Below are positions 1 to 12,800 of a DNA stretch of 64,000 bases, piece after piece (the first letter of the stretch is position 1; each line of letters opens with the position of its first letter). Under the pieces are notes generated by a model. The model made no database searches and was not told the origin of the DNA. It saw nothing but the letters and a program-made list of their open reading frames with translations. The DNA comes from Acanthopleura granulata (lineage: Eukaryota > Mollusca > Polyplacophora > Chitonida > Chitonidae), in assembly GCA_016165875.1 (NCBI GenBank), contig JABBOT010000002.1:3001540-3065539 (forward strand). The letters run 5' to 3'. The position numbers and the translations under genes are program-made.

Positions 1-496
1 TGCTGACACAACAACCACATACATAAGCAACGCATGAACGCAGAAAGAGAATTTGCAGTCTACCTTGCCACTATTGTGATGGAGGACACCAAGCTTATTA
101 AGACAATAATGAGTTTGCCAGCAAACTACTTTCGTGCACCTTGGCCCCACCTGCCAGTAACACACTATGGAAAACAACTGCTACTAAAGTGGATTGTGTT
201 GGCACTTTCAATTTTTCAATTTTCAATTACAGTGCAAGGAATTAAATTTATATTTTATCTGGCTTGACACATGCTACTGAAAAAATATTTTACTAAAATT
301 AGGAATTAATAAGTCAATTAAAAAAAGTATTAAAATGGACTGAGTTTTGCATTCTCATGACTGTCTAAGTCTGAGATTTGTGATGATACAAGCTTCATTC
401 ACAACTAGCAAGAGTAAGAAATCATGAGCTCAATGCATTTTACATGCCTGAAGACACTGAACACCACTTGACTACTTAGGTGGAAAATCCACTTAC

Positions 497-643
497 CCTG
501 AAGATTTCAGCATTCCACTTGGTGTTGTGTACTTTATGTGCGGTGATGTGTAAAGCTGGGGTGTTGTCTAGGGCATCTCTGCTGTTCTGTGGAGTTACGT
601 ATAGCAACACCTGCCTCTGAGAACCCAACATCTGACTGTCAAT
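497..643 (-). CDS. VPS13D: VPS13D exon 67 (last in window)
   Basis: IDSQMLGSQRQVLLYVTPQN then ITAHKVHNTKWNAEIFR, matching human VDNQLIGTTQPFMLYVTPLS ... VNAVKFPS. 49 residues, phase 0, donor GTAAGT. The next exon (expected H-L-M-I-T-x-Q-R-F-x-V) is not found at 1-490 and should lie to the left. Confidence 0.95.
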
Positions 644-771
644 CTGAATACAAACAAGAAAATCACAGGTTAGTCACTACTGCATTCTGCCACAGGATAT
701 TTATCATTCCCAGGAGCAGGTATAACCAGAACTAAGTGTCAACTGCAAATACTAAAAGGCAGACGTCTTTC

Positions 772-803
<32 letters not shown>

Positions 804-3800
804 GGATCCTGCTTACATCAGAAGCCTTCTAAAGTATGGATACAGAACCAATTCCAAATATCAGCTGCCATTGTTAAAGATGTAAATTTAAGGCCACAGG
901 CCAAAGAGCTCTTAATTTCCCTCCCTGAACAGAATCTTCAAGTGTGGTAACACTAAACAAGTGATAACAGGACAAACTGTATTTTATTCTATTTTGTATT
1001 GACGGTGTATTTTTTTTTTCGGTATTTTTGATTCCAAATGTATGTTTTAGCTGGTTAAATTTCATTGGTCATACCTGAAAACTGATCCATATCTCAATTG
1101 CTTCTGTTTTTATTTACAAATTCCTTACTCTCTGGCGATCTACTGTGTGAGCATGGGAGTTCAACAGAAAAGCCAGCTCTGTCTAAAAATCTGACCAGCC
1201 TTACATGAATTCAGAAAAGTTACATTTAGCCTGATGATAAACGCTACATGAAGCTGGTTTCCTGCCTGCTTCTCGCTGCACATTTTGAACTGACCATAAA
1301 GATATCAGAATAGTGGAAAATAATTTTTTATATTTACACAGCTTAGCTCATGAAACTGACTCAGTAAACTCATTATGCATAATTTTAAGAAGATGAAAAT
1401 GTTGAAAAACTTTAAGGCTGAACAGTAACAGTCCATGAATATTTAACACAACATCTGAAAAAAAAAACACAACAGAAAACGCACACACACACATACATTC
1501 TGGAGATCGCAAACCGAAACACTTACTTCTTTAGGTGCCATTTAAATGTTGGGAAGTCATCAAGACAACACTTTTTTTCAACAATAGAAGCTCCTTAAAT
1601 TTATTTACACAGCTGTTGAGAAACTATTAAAGTGTCACCTGAATTGGTCCTCATTCGACTGCTGTCTTTGTAACTTACCACTGGCTAATAAGTTGATAGT
1701 AGTACTGGTAAGTGGAGTTCATATTCTACACCCTCTCTGGACGTATGTGGAAAGGTCTGCCAGCAATCTGCGGATGGTCCTGGGTTCCCCCTGGGCTCTG
1801 CCCAGTTTCCTCCCACCATAATGCTGGCCGTTGTTATATAAGTGAAATATTCTTGAGTACGGCGTAAAACAAGAAACCAATCAAACAGAAAAACAATCAC
1901 ATTGTACACAACTAATAACATGCTGTTCCCTCAGATTGTATGTCTGATCATCGCCCACTGTAGATTCTGGTGCAGTCACTCAGCAAACAAGAGGTGTACA
2001 CAGACAAACAGGGGTAAGCTGCAGAATGACCACTTACCTGAGTGTTGACCACTGTCATGGTGAAGGTACTATCAGCAGGTGTGGATAACCTTGATGTTCT
2101 CTGGACTTATGTGGACCAACTCCTCAGGTGTTCACCAGTTGGATGTCCACTTACCTGAGTGTTGACCACTGTCATGGTGATGGTACCATCAGCAGGTGTG
2201 GATAACCTTGATATTCTCTGGATTGATGTGGACCAACTCCTCAGGTGTTCACCGGTTGGATGTCCACTTACCTGTGCGTTGACCACTGTCATGGTGATGG
2301 TACCATCAGCAGGTGTGGATAACCTTGATGTTCTCTGGATTGATGTGTACCAACTCCTCAGGTGTTCACCAGACGGATGTCCACTTACCTGTGTGTTGAC
2401 CACTGTCATGGTGAAGGTACCATCAGCAGGTGTGGATAACCTTGATGTTCTCTAGACTGATGTGGACCAACTCCTCAGGTGTTCACCGGTCGGATGTCCA
2501 CTTACCTGTGTGTTGACCACTGTTATGGTGATGGTACCATCAGCAGGTGTGGATAACCTTGATGTTCTCTGGACTGATGTGGACCAACTCGTCAGGTGTT
2601 CACTGGTCGGATGTCCACTTACCTGTGTGTTGACCACTGTCATGGTGAAGGTACCATCAGCAGGTGTGGATAACCTTGATGTTCTCTAGACTGATGTAGA
2701 CCAACTCCTCAGGTGTTCACCGGTCGGATGTCGACTTACCTGTGTGTTGACCACTGTTATGGTGATGGTACCATCAGCAGGTGTGGATAACCTTGATGTT
2801 CTCTAGACTGATGTGGACCAACTCCTCAGGTGTTCACTGGTCGGATGTCCACTTACCTGTGTGTTGACCACTGTCATGGTGAAGGTACCATCAGCAGTAT
2901 AACCTTGATGTTCTCTAGATTGATGTGGACCAACTCCTCAGGTGTTCACCAGTTAGATGTCCACTTACCTGTGCGTTGACCACTGTCATGGTGAAGGTAC
3001 CATCAGCAGGTGTGGATAACCTTGATGTTCTCTAGACTGATGTGGACCAACTCCTCAGGTGCTCACCAGTCGGATGTCCACTTACCTGTGCGTTGACCAC
3101 TGTCATGGTGAAGGTACCATCAGCAGGTGTGGATAACCTTGATGTTCTCTGGATTGATGTGGACCAACTCCTCAGGTGTTCACCAGTTAGATGTCCACAT
3201 ACCTGTGTGTTGACCACTGTCATGGTGAAGGTACCATCAGCAGGTGTGGATAACCTTGATGTTCTCTAGACTGATGTGGACCAACTCCTCAGGTGTTCAC
3301 CGGTCGGATGTCCACTTACCTGTGTGTTGACCACTGTTATGGTGATGGTACCATCAGCAGGTGTGGATAACCTTGATGTTCTCTGGACTGATGTGGACCA
3401 ACTCGTCAGGTGTTCACTGGTCGGATGTCCACTTACCTGTGTGTTGACCACTGTCATGGTGAAGGTACCATCAGCAGGATAACCTTGATGTTCTCTGGAT
3501 TGATGTGGACCAACTCCTCAGGTGTTCACCAGTTAGATGTCCACATACCTGTGCGTTGACCACTGTCATGGTGAAGGTACCATCAGCAGGTGTGGATAAC
3601 CTTGATGTTCTCTAGACTGATGTGGACCAACTCCTCAGGTGTTCACCAGTCAGATGTCCACTTACCTGTGTGTTGACCACTGTCATGGTGAAGGTACCAT
3701 CAGCAGGTGTGGATAACCTTGATGTTCTCTAGACTGATGTAGACCAACTCCTCAAGTGTTCACCAGTCGGATGTCCACTTACCTGAGTGTTGACCACTGT

Positions 3801-6800
3801 CATGGTGAAGGTAGCATCAGCAGGTGTGGATAACCTTGATGTTCTCTAGACTGATGTGGACCAACTCCTCAGGTGTTCACCAGTTAGATGTCCACATACC
3901 TGTGCGTTGACCACTGTCATGGTGAAGGTACCATCAGCAGGTGTGGATAACCTTGATGTTCTCTAGACTGATGTGGACCAACTCCTCAGGTGTTCACCAG
4001 TCAGATGTCCACTTACCTGTGTGTTGACCACTGTCATGGTGAAGGTACCATCAGCAGGTGTGGATAACCTTGATGTTCTCTAGACTGATGTAGACCAACT
4101 CCTCAAGTGTTCACCAGTCGGATGTCCACTTACCTGAGTGTTGACCACTGTCATGGTGAAGGTAGCATCAGTAGGTGTGGAGGTGTGGATAACTTGGATG
4201 TCCTGTAGACTGATGTAGATCAACTCTTCAGGCACATGGTTCACGAGAGAGATGCCAAGACCGCCCTTCAAGTTCAGGGTCAACTATGAATAAAAATAAA
4301 AGTACAAAAAACAGAATTCAATTAAATGTCACCAATCGCTAACCAACAAAAAAGAAATTCATACCTTGATTGCTCATAACATGAGCTATGGTTCGCAAGC
4401 TATCAAGTCAAATAGTACGGCGTTATAGATTGGTATTTACATACAATGCATAAAATAGTGCCGCAATATGCCAATTATACAATACAGTTTAAGCTCACAT
4501 ATGTTCAGTGTAAAGTCACAGCTTTCCTTCTGAACAGGGACAGTTTATCAACTTACACGAAGGTCCCATTGGTTATCTCCTCTGTCCAGGTCAGATTTTT
4601 CTCCAGACAGGGCTTTCACATCATCACCATATAACAACCAATCGCCATCTGAGTTAATGAGCTTCTGCAAAGCAAGCCAGAATATCAGAAACATGATGAC
4701 ACAAAATGAAACAAATTTGTGGAATGTGAAAACATTGCTTCTCCCTTTTAATATATTAAACCATAACACTCTGTTATAAACAGTGTAGAGGCCCAAACTG
4801 TTTAAAAACCCCAAAGTTTTAGAAATTGTACAAATTTGCATACAAATCTTTACACAAAATAGCATTGTATTCTTAATTTAAAACCTTTAGTATTTACAAG
4901 AATGCAAAAAAAAAAGAAATGTGGAGGGGGTAAATAATTATATACACGTGTAACTCAATATAAAAAATGTAATAAAATCATAACCATCTGCCTCCTGATT
5001 TAAAGCTGCAGCCTAATACACAGAGAATGGGATTCAGACATGTGAACTCAATGCTCACAGGCCTGATTGTTTTCAAGTGTTTTAATCATCTGACACAGTG
5101 ACGCCCTCCTCACACATGAAAGCCATGAAACAAGAATACATATTTGGTACAAGGCCTTACCTTTGCAGACTGGATGTCTGAAATTTGCAGGACTCGTGTG
5201 GGACCATCCATAAGGATATGAACAGCCAGACAGCCTGAGCCTGGTCTGAGGCGTTGTCGTGAGATCAACATGTGCAGGGGGACAGACTCTGTCTTCTTGG
5301 GGTAGGGGCCAATCACAGCTATGGCTCCTGCCAACACAAAAGTAAATAGCACTGCTAAACTACTCATACCCACAACAAAAGAGAATCAGGCATGTTTGGC
5401 CACCCATTTAATTTTCTGAGAGCTACAATCAGCAAATAACATACACTAAAGAGAGATACACATAGGTGAATTGCTGTTAACAGAGCAGTTTTTATATCAG
5501 TGTATAAAAATGTATTTCCATTCCCAATATGGAAATTAACAATGCAGAAGAGTTACATAACATATACTGAAACTTATATGAACATCCACAAAATTGAAAA
5601 CAGGAAATGTCTTGGAGAAACTGACCATCTTGGAGTCCATCCACACCAGCAATAGCCTGGACTGTCAGATCACCCAAGCTACAGCACAGCCGACCATCCT
5701 GAATAAAACATATCACACAGATGATGGATTTTAGTTAACAGAAAACTGCTTTTTAACCTGTTGCAAATGTAAACATAGTGGACAAAGAAAAGTGATTTAT
5801 TCATTTATTACCTTATTTTAATGGCTTTTAACACTGTACTCAGGAATTTTTTTCACTTTTGGGACGACTGTCAATTTTTGAGCGGATTGTCGAACAAGTA
5901 TCCCTGTCAAGTTTACAGTGGATTATTGTATCACAACATTGGTTGACTGATTTAAGTAACCCATTTCCACAGACCACATATGCTAATTAGCGTCCTGTGG
6001 CAGGTTGTGTCAGGAATATCACACATGAGACTATAGGTACAGTAATTACCTAGAGTTCCATGGAATTTTTCACATAATACTACAGTTTAAGCTAAATCTT
6101 ACGTATTTCCAGTAGGATATCATCCTTCCTCACAAACAAACCTACAAACATGTTTCTAAAATTATTGGAACTCTCAGAATTATTTATTTATTTGATTGGT
6201 GTTTTATGCCATACTATGAATGTTTCACTTGTACGACGGCGGCTAGTGTTATGGTGGGAGGAAACCGAGCAGAGCACAGGGGAAACCGACAACCATCCGC
6301 AGGTTGCTGGCAGATCTTCCCAAGTACAGCTGGAGCGGAAGCCATCATGAGCTGGACTTGAGCTCACAGCGACCGCATTGGTGGGAGGCTTCAGGTCACT
6401 GCGCTGCGCTAGCACACTAACCAACACAGCCATAGAGGGCCCTCTCTCAGAACGAGGAAGTAAATGTAATTCACCTGACTTAAGTTGGCAGGAGGTGCTA
6501 TAAGAACCTACTCACCTCAGAAAAGCTCCATGTCTGCGTGGAGCGCCTCCTCTCGTCTGGTTTCTTCAGCATGAGGGGCACCATCCTCTCTGGCTGGGCA
6601 GCAATGTCCGCAATGTCCAGGACCAGAGCGCTGGTGACGCGTGAGGGGTTGCTGGGGTCACGGGGAGGGGCGGACCCCTCATGCTCCAGCAAACCCTTAC
6701 TCGTCATGCGCCATAACTGACTTCTCTTACCCTGCTCCTGGAATCCACAGAAAAAAATAAGATGAACACAGTGTCATAAAGTAATTCCTCAAAATATTTT

Positions 6801-9800
6801 CCCAAGAACAGTTCAATTTCACAGGAAAATAAGGTCTAGAGATATGACTTGGATGCTGTACATTGTTCTAGAAGGATATTATCCTATCTTCCAAACAAAC
6901 CTTTAAATATCTTTCTATGATCAGTGGACTCTAAGAATCAGGCAAGAAGAGCTACTTCAAATACATTACGCCAACATCTGGTGACTACATGACTACAAGG
7001 TATTTATTTTGTCTTTGTGCAATCAAAGCTAAGGGGCTGGTACTAGTTCATTTTACACTTTACACAGAGTTCTACATTTAGATGACAGCAACCGAGTTTA
7101 TTGATGAGGAAGCTGGAGTAGGTTCCCAACCTACGCCAGGAGCCTGACAATCCTCCTGACTTGCAGCAAAGAGCTGGATTCAAAGTTGAAGTGCGTCAGC
7201 TCTTTGATGTTTTTGACAGCTTTTTGACTGTTCAAACCAACACTTTAACTATCTGAGCCAGCGCTGTAACAATTTGAGCCAGTGCTTTAACTGTCTGAGC
7301 CTGCTTTTAACCATCTGAGTCAGACTTTTAACCATCTGGGTCTGTGCTGTAACTGACTTGGCCAGTCCTTTAACCATGTGAGCCAGTTTTTTAACCACTT
7401 GAGCAAGCGTTTAACTCTCTGAGCCTGTACTTTAACCATCTGAGTCTGCACTTTAAATGTCAGTAATTGATTCCCGTCTGGTCCTAAGACAGCACATGCA
7501 CAGTGACATTAACCAAGAAAATAATTCAAGGCCGTCAGCAACCAAAAAAATATTTTCAAACAAGAGATGTTACCTTTTTCCTGAAGACCACATGGCTGTT
7601 GTGTTGTACATCCAGTACCAGTGTCCTTTGCGAGAGATCACCTGGTCTTTCAGCTGGGTGTGCAAACCTGTATCAAAAAACACATGTTGTTTACTATGTA
7701 ACATATTAATGAGATACACTGTACATAAAAACTGAGTGTGAAATTTGTACATTATAAGCAATTACTGTAAATGACAAAAAATGTCATTTTGTCCTAAGCT
7801 GCCCATAGTGCATGATTGGAGAGTTCAGTTGCTCTTAGAAAGGTATTTAAGGTTTATTTACTGAGTAGGATGATCTCCAACTGGAAAAAATGTTTCAGTG
7901 TTTCAGTGCATAATGTATTTTTTTATGACATTTATTTGCCTGTTAAAATGCTTTCTGAAGAATGAAATATTAGGTCAATGACATATAAATTGTCAGAAAC
8001 ATGTAATACACTGTTACTGTTGTTCAATTCTTTAAATTGAAAAAAAAAAAAGAAAAAGACAGCAGTGCAATCAATTTTAATGGCTTTGTTTTTTTTATTT
8101 TGTTTGGGTTTTTTTTTTGGACTGTTTCAGGTGTGGAAATTACATCTCTGAAAGAATCTCCTGAACCAATGAGAATGCTAAGTGTGTGCGTTTGAACGCA
8201 GATTTGCGCTAATAAACTTTCATCTCTGCCTCACCCTTTCGGAAAAGTTGCTGTTGCAGCCAAGTAGATGAAGTTCTGATAGCAGAGTTGCTCCCCTTCT
8301 CCTAAGATGTCCATGCTGTAGGTGGCACTAGTTCCTCCTTGAACCCTGACTGTGATGTGTGGTGGTAAAGTAGGCTCATCCCAGGAGTAGTTAACTACAA
8401 CACATGACACAGAAAACTGCAACAAGCATTTCTTATTGTATCAGCCTTAGTGATATGGTGTGAGAATGTATAACATTGGTGTGCACATTCATTCCCTGGT
8501 TTAAAAGGTAGTGTACTTGTGATCACATAAAATCCTCCACAATCAAAGATATCACATAAATTGGTGTATGAAACATCCAACAACATTTGTTTTCATTTTA
8601 CAAGATCTAGCCACATTCCAGGAAAAATAAAACCTGTTATACATAAAATCATAATTATTTCTACAGATTTATTTGGCATTCATCTGTACACTCACAAGAT
8701 GTGTGTTCCCGGACTGATGTTTTTAAGGCGTCACTGGTGATTTTGGACTGGTGGAAGGCAATTGGCACCTGGAAATACACAACATACATAATTTGTCCAA
8801 GCAATATCCTAAAATTTTACATACTGATTCACCTAGGGCCTTAAATCAAAACATTGGTGGTGGTATACACTCAGTTCCAGTAATGTTTTCAACAATTGTT
8901 CACCAATGCAAATTATTGTCCCTCTGTATGCAGTGAAGGAATCTGAGCATTTAGCTCTGGCAGAGGTGTGAAAATATATCTTCGACTGGCAATACATTCA
9001 TATCAAGAAACAAAAAACATTTCACTTGGGTTAGGGCAAGAAGCCAGTTGAAGTCTGCTTTCTAAACTTCTCAACAAACTACATGTATGTTGTGACAAAA
9101 ACAAATCTTAACAGGAGTACAAATTCCCAGAAGGACTACTGGTAAACATTCTGCTATTAACCTGAAGTTATTTGGAGAGTCAGCACACTCATGTAGTGAC
9201 ACGTTGAAGATTTATAAGAAGTATTCTACGTGGAGAATACTCACCTCAGAACAGTTGTCGATCCTGAAGGGAGGTGGAAACTCCTCAGAATCTGTGAACA
9301 CAATAAAAAATGTGGAGCCTTCCAGTAAGATTTCTACTCTTAGCAGAAGAGGAGTCCCAAGGTCAAAATTCCTGAAACATGAAAAGATAACAAATTAGTT
9401 GTACATGATATAAATTTTTGTTAAAAGTGTTTAATCAAAGTTAACCTTTTTTACGCTAATTATGCATTCCACAGCTGTGCAAGCCTTACAAGTCATCAAT
9501 GGGTTGAACACCAATGCACATGTACTAACAGAGTTCATGCTAATCCAAAAATAGTATGAAAAAAAATACAACAGGGCTGGGTGGAGTCTTAGCTACAGGA
9601 ACAAACTTTCTGCGTAAAATTACACTGCAAAAGTGATGGGTGAAGTTGAAATTATTAAACTATGTGCATCTAAAATGTCTCCATTTCAAAAGTGTTACCA
9701 AACCTAATGACAAACAGTTCCAATATTACCTTTTAAGCACATACATCACCAAAACCTGTTGGTTCACGCAATCCTATATCTGATATTCCAAGATGATTTG

Positions 9801-12800
9801 CATTTCACTTAGATTCACAATTTTCCAAAAGATAAAGTAAAAATGAGCAGCTTTCTATTCAGATATCGCTGATAATTTGAGCATGTCCAGTAAAACTGTA
9901 ATCAATATATTATATTTATGCTTTAAAGGATTACAAAGGTAGTTTCATCTTTCTGATATTATAAGATAGAGTCCATCATTTAAAAATGTCCAGTTTGATA
10001 ACAGCTATATTACCTCAGTATAACATGGAAAGAGTCGACTCTGTCAATGGTAAACCCACCACTCCACATACAGTTACGCTGGTCAGCCAGTCTGACACAC
10101 AGCAGCTGGTCCAAGTCAAGCCTCGGCCAATGGTATGGCAGCTTACAGTTGGGCAAGGCCAAGAGGAAGGGCGCCGAATCCTGCTGTAGTACAAAGTTAT
10201 TGGTGCATTGATAAATGTTGCTTTGGACAGTTTACCCACACTTTCCCAATATCACAACATGGTGGGAAGTAAATCAGTGAAAATCAAGACAAGCTAACCA
10301 CTGGATTTGGTTTTTCTTATCTTTCAAGAGCTAAGCAACAGTTTCTACATTCAAATCCCTAGTGGTTCTAAGCTACTGTACTTCACTTAAAGTTTAGCAT
10401 GTAAAAATGCACTTTTAGAAGTACACAAGGACCTTAAACTGACAATTTTGATGCCAGTTTTCAAGTTTTCTGAAATGAAATTGATCAGACTTCACAAAAA
10501 AAACTCTTAAATGGTTCTCTAAGTAGGATGAATCATTTAGAATCAAGTAAACGGTGTCACTTGAAAAATTTTGCGTGAAATACAGTATCTCAACAGGATA
10601 TGATAAGGTATGTGAATAAAGTTCACAGCTATCTTAGGCGAAAAGTATGAACAGGACGCTTGTACCAAATGTTATCCTATGTCAGCACTTGTCCCACTTC
10701 AACATTCATGTATTCCTGACTCTAGTAATACAGAACAACTGGACTGTGAATCAATAAATTCAATCATCCCACAAATCAAACATTCAAGGGAAAACAGCAT
10801 GAATTTCCCAGTGAAAGACTTACCTTGCCCATAGCCAGGTGGCGCTGAGAGATGGCTAACTTGTGCCTGGAACGATTGTCAATCTCATATCTGGGTGCGA
10901 AGGTGATAATGTGCGTGTCCCGGAAGCGACCCCGCCCCTGTCGCACGTCTATCCCTATGTTGTATACCCTACACAACACATATTCATTTAACAGGGTAAT
11001 CTCAACACTTCAAAACCTATAAACTGATACATAAAACAGTTGAATACCTGTAAAAATAAATATATTGGGGAAGATACTTTCGCAAAGATGGCTATTCTGA
11101 ATGATAAACTTGCTACAAGTTTCTTTTTTCTCTGCCAAATTACTACTAAAACTACCTGCGCATTCTAACATATACAGAAGTTAGCAAACACATCCGATCT
11201 GAAATTATAATGGCTTATTTTGTGCTACAACTGGCAATGTTAAACCAAGAAATGAAAAATGCTGATATAAAAAACACCCTATTCACTTAAGTAAAATGAG
11301 TTGTCTACATAATTGGCATTTGAAAAGGGTGATAAAAATACAGCAATCTCAAATATGAAAGAAATGTATTAAAATGGGAGGATGAAATGGATGCTGACAA
11401 GTACAAATTTTTTACCAAATGCAAATATTTAGCAAAGCCTTTCACCATGGGTTTGCAACTAAACAAGGTGCCTTATAAAGGCTATATGTTCAAATAAATA
11501 AATAATTCAAAGAAATATAAAAGTAATCTTGACTAGTGAGTATAAAATTCTGCAACATCTGCCTGCTAACAAGGCCAAAGTATCAACAATACCACTTCAG
11601 GTCATAAATTCAACTGCTGACTGTACAAGCCAAAATATTATGGGGAATAAAGAAAAAAAAGAAGAAATATTTGTAATTGAACTAAAAAGCAAAATTTATA
11701 TAAAAAAAAAAAACAACAGATTACTGGGATGCCCTGTACCACTAGGGAGTCCTGTGCTAGGGTGGGGCGAGTGCTGGGAAGCCCTGGTCACCAACCTCTA
11801 CCCCCCAGGCACAAGACTTACTGTTGTTTGGCTTTGTCATACACTACTGACGGCATTAGTCTTTCAAGAGTCAGACTGGCAGCTACTAACCACGACGGCC
11901 GATTAGATGGACGGTGCATCACGTGAAGCTGACGGAAGCCCGAGCCGCTCTCCAGGGAAAATCGCTGACACCTATCATCAAAAATCAAATCTGTCTTGAC
12001 AAAGAATTCTTTTTTCTATGCATTTGGCAATGGCAGATATTTTGGAAAAGAAACCAGAATGAGCAGTTGTGACATATAAAGATTTATTTATTTGATTGGT
12101 GTTTTATATATGCCATGCGCAATAATATTTCATTTATATGCCGGTGGCCAGCATTATGGCGGGAGGAAACCAGGTAGAGTCCAGAGGAAACCCACTACCA
12201 TCCGCATGTTACTGGACCTTCCCACATACAAACACTGAGGCATAAAAAGAGGTCAACAGAAAACCTTTATCCTTATCAGTACAAAAACACATGTAAAACG
12301 CTATAAAAATTGAAAAAAAAAAAAAAAAAAAATTTAAGTTACAGGAAGATCATCTGAAGACACCATCATTATAAGGTAACCAGAGAGAACAACAGCAGGC
12401 AACTTAATCAAAAAATAACACAAATTTGCCGCTAATCTTTAAGTCTTATAGACAATGTAGAGGGAGAGGGTAAGTCTCACCAGTTGGGACAGCCCTCAGC
12501 ACCATGAACAGAGGTCCCCACCCTCATTGTACACCTGTCAAAATAAGGCAAGAACCAAGGCTAAGGAATGCTTGCCTAATGGGGATTGATTCTCTGCTTT
12601 TGACACATGACTTCTGAATACCGTTACTTCAACCCCGAGTGTCTCATTTTGTCCTGATTGTGTCAGTTCTCAGCATTGTACCAGATATGACAACTGAGTT
12701 ATGGTAGGCCGTTGTTGTGTGTCTACCCCATCACACCTGCAGGGGTCCAAATGCCATGATATGGACCCCAAAAGCTCTGGGGTCTAGACTGCAATCAAGC

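Larger units (their letters stand above)
644..2029. other. Intron sequence between array and exon 67
   Basis: AT-rich. Holds a poly(T) tract and the SINE at 1725-1905. No coding segment with conserved VPS13D sequence is seen. Confidence 0.7.

Noticed and set aside
2159..3482. Plus-strand open frames with repeated VPSAGVDNLDVL blocks
   Set aside because: Antisense translation of the 117-bp array; no start context, splice sites or family match.
2030..4180. CRISPR-like array
   Set aside because: Units are directly contiguous with no unique spacers, in a eukaryotic intron; no cas genes. The same applies to the arrays at 21.3, 27.1, 50.1 and 62.9 kb.
7570..7761. Alternative frame for exon 61 (contains DQVISRKGHWYWMYN)
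   Set aside because: It would not match the phase of exons 60 and 62. The shifted frame gives LVLDVQHNSHVVFRKK, which fits the family and both junctions.
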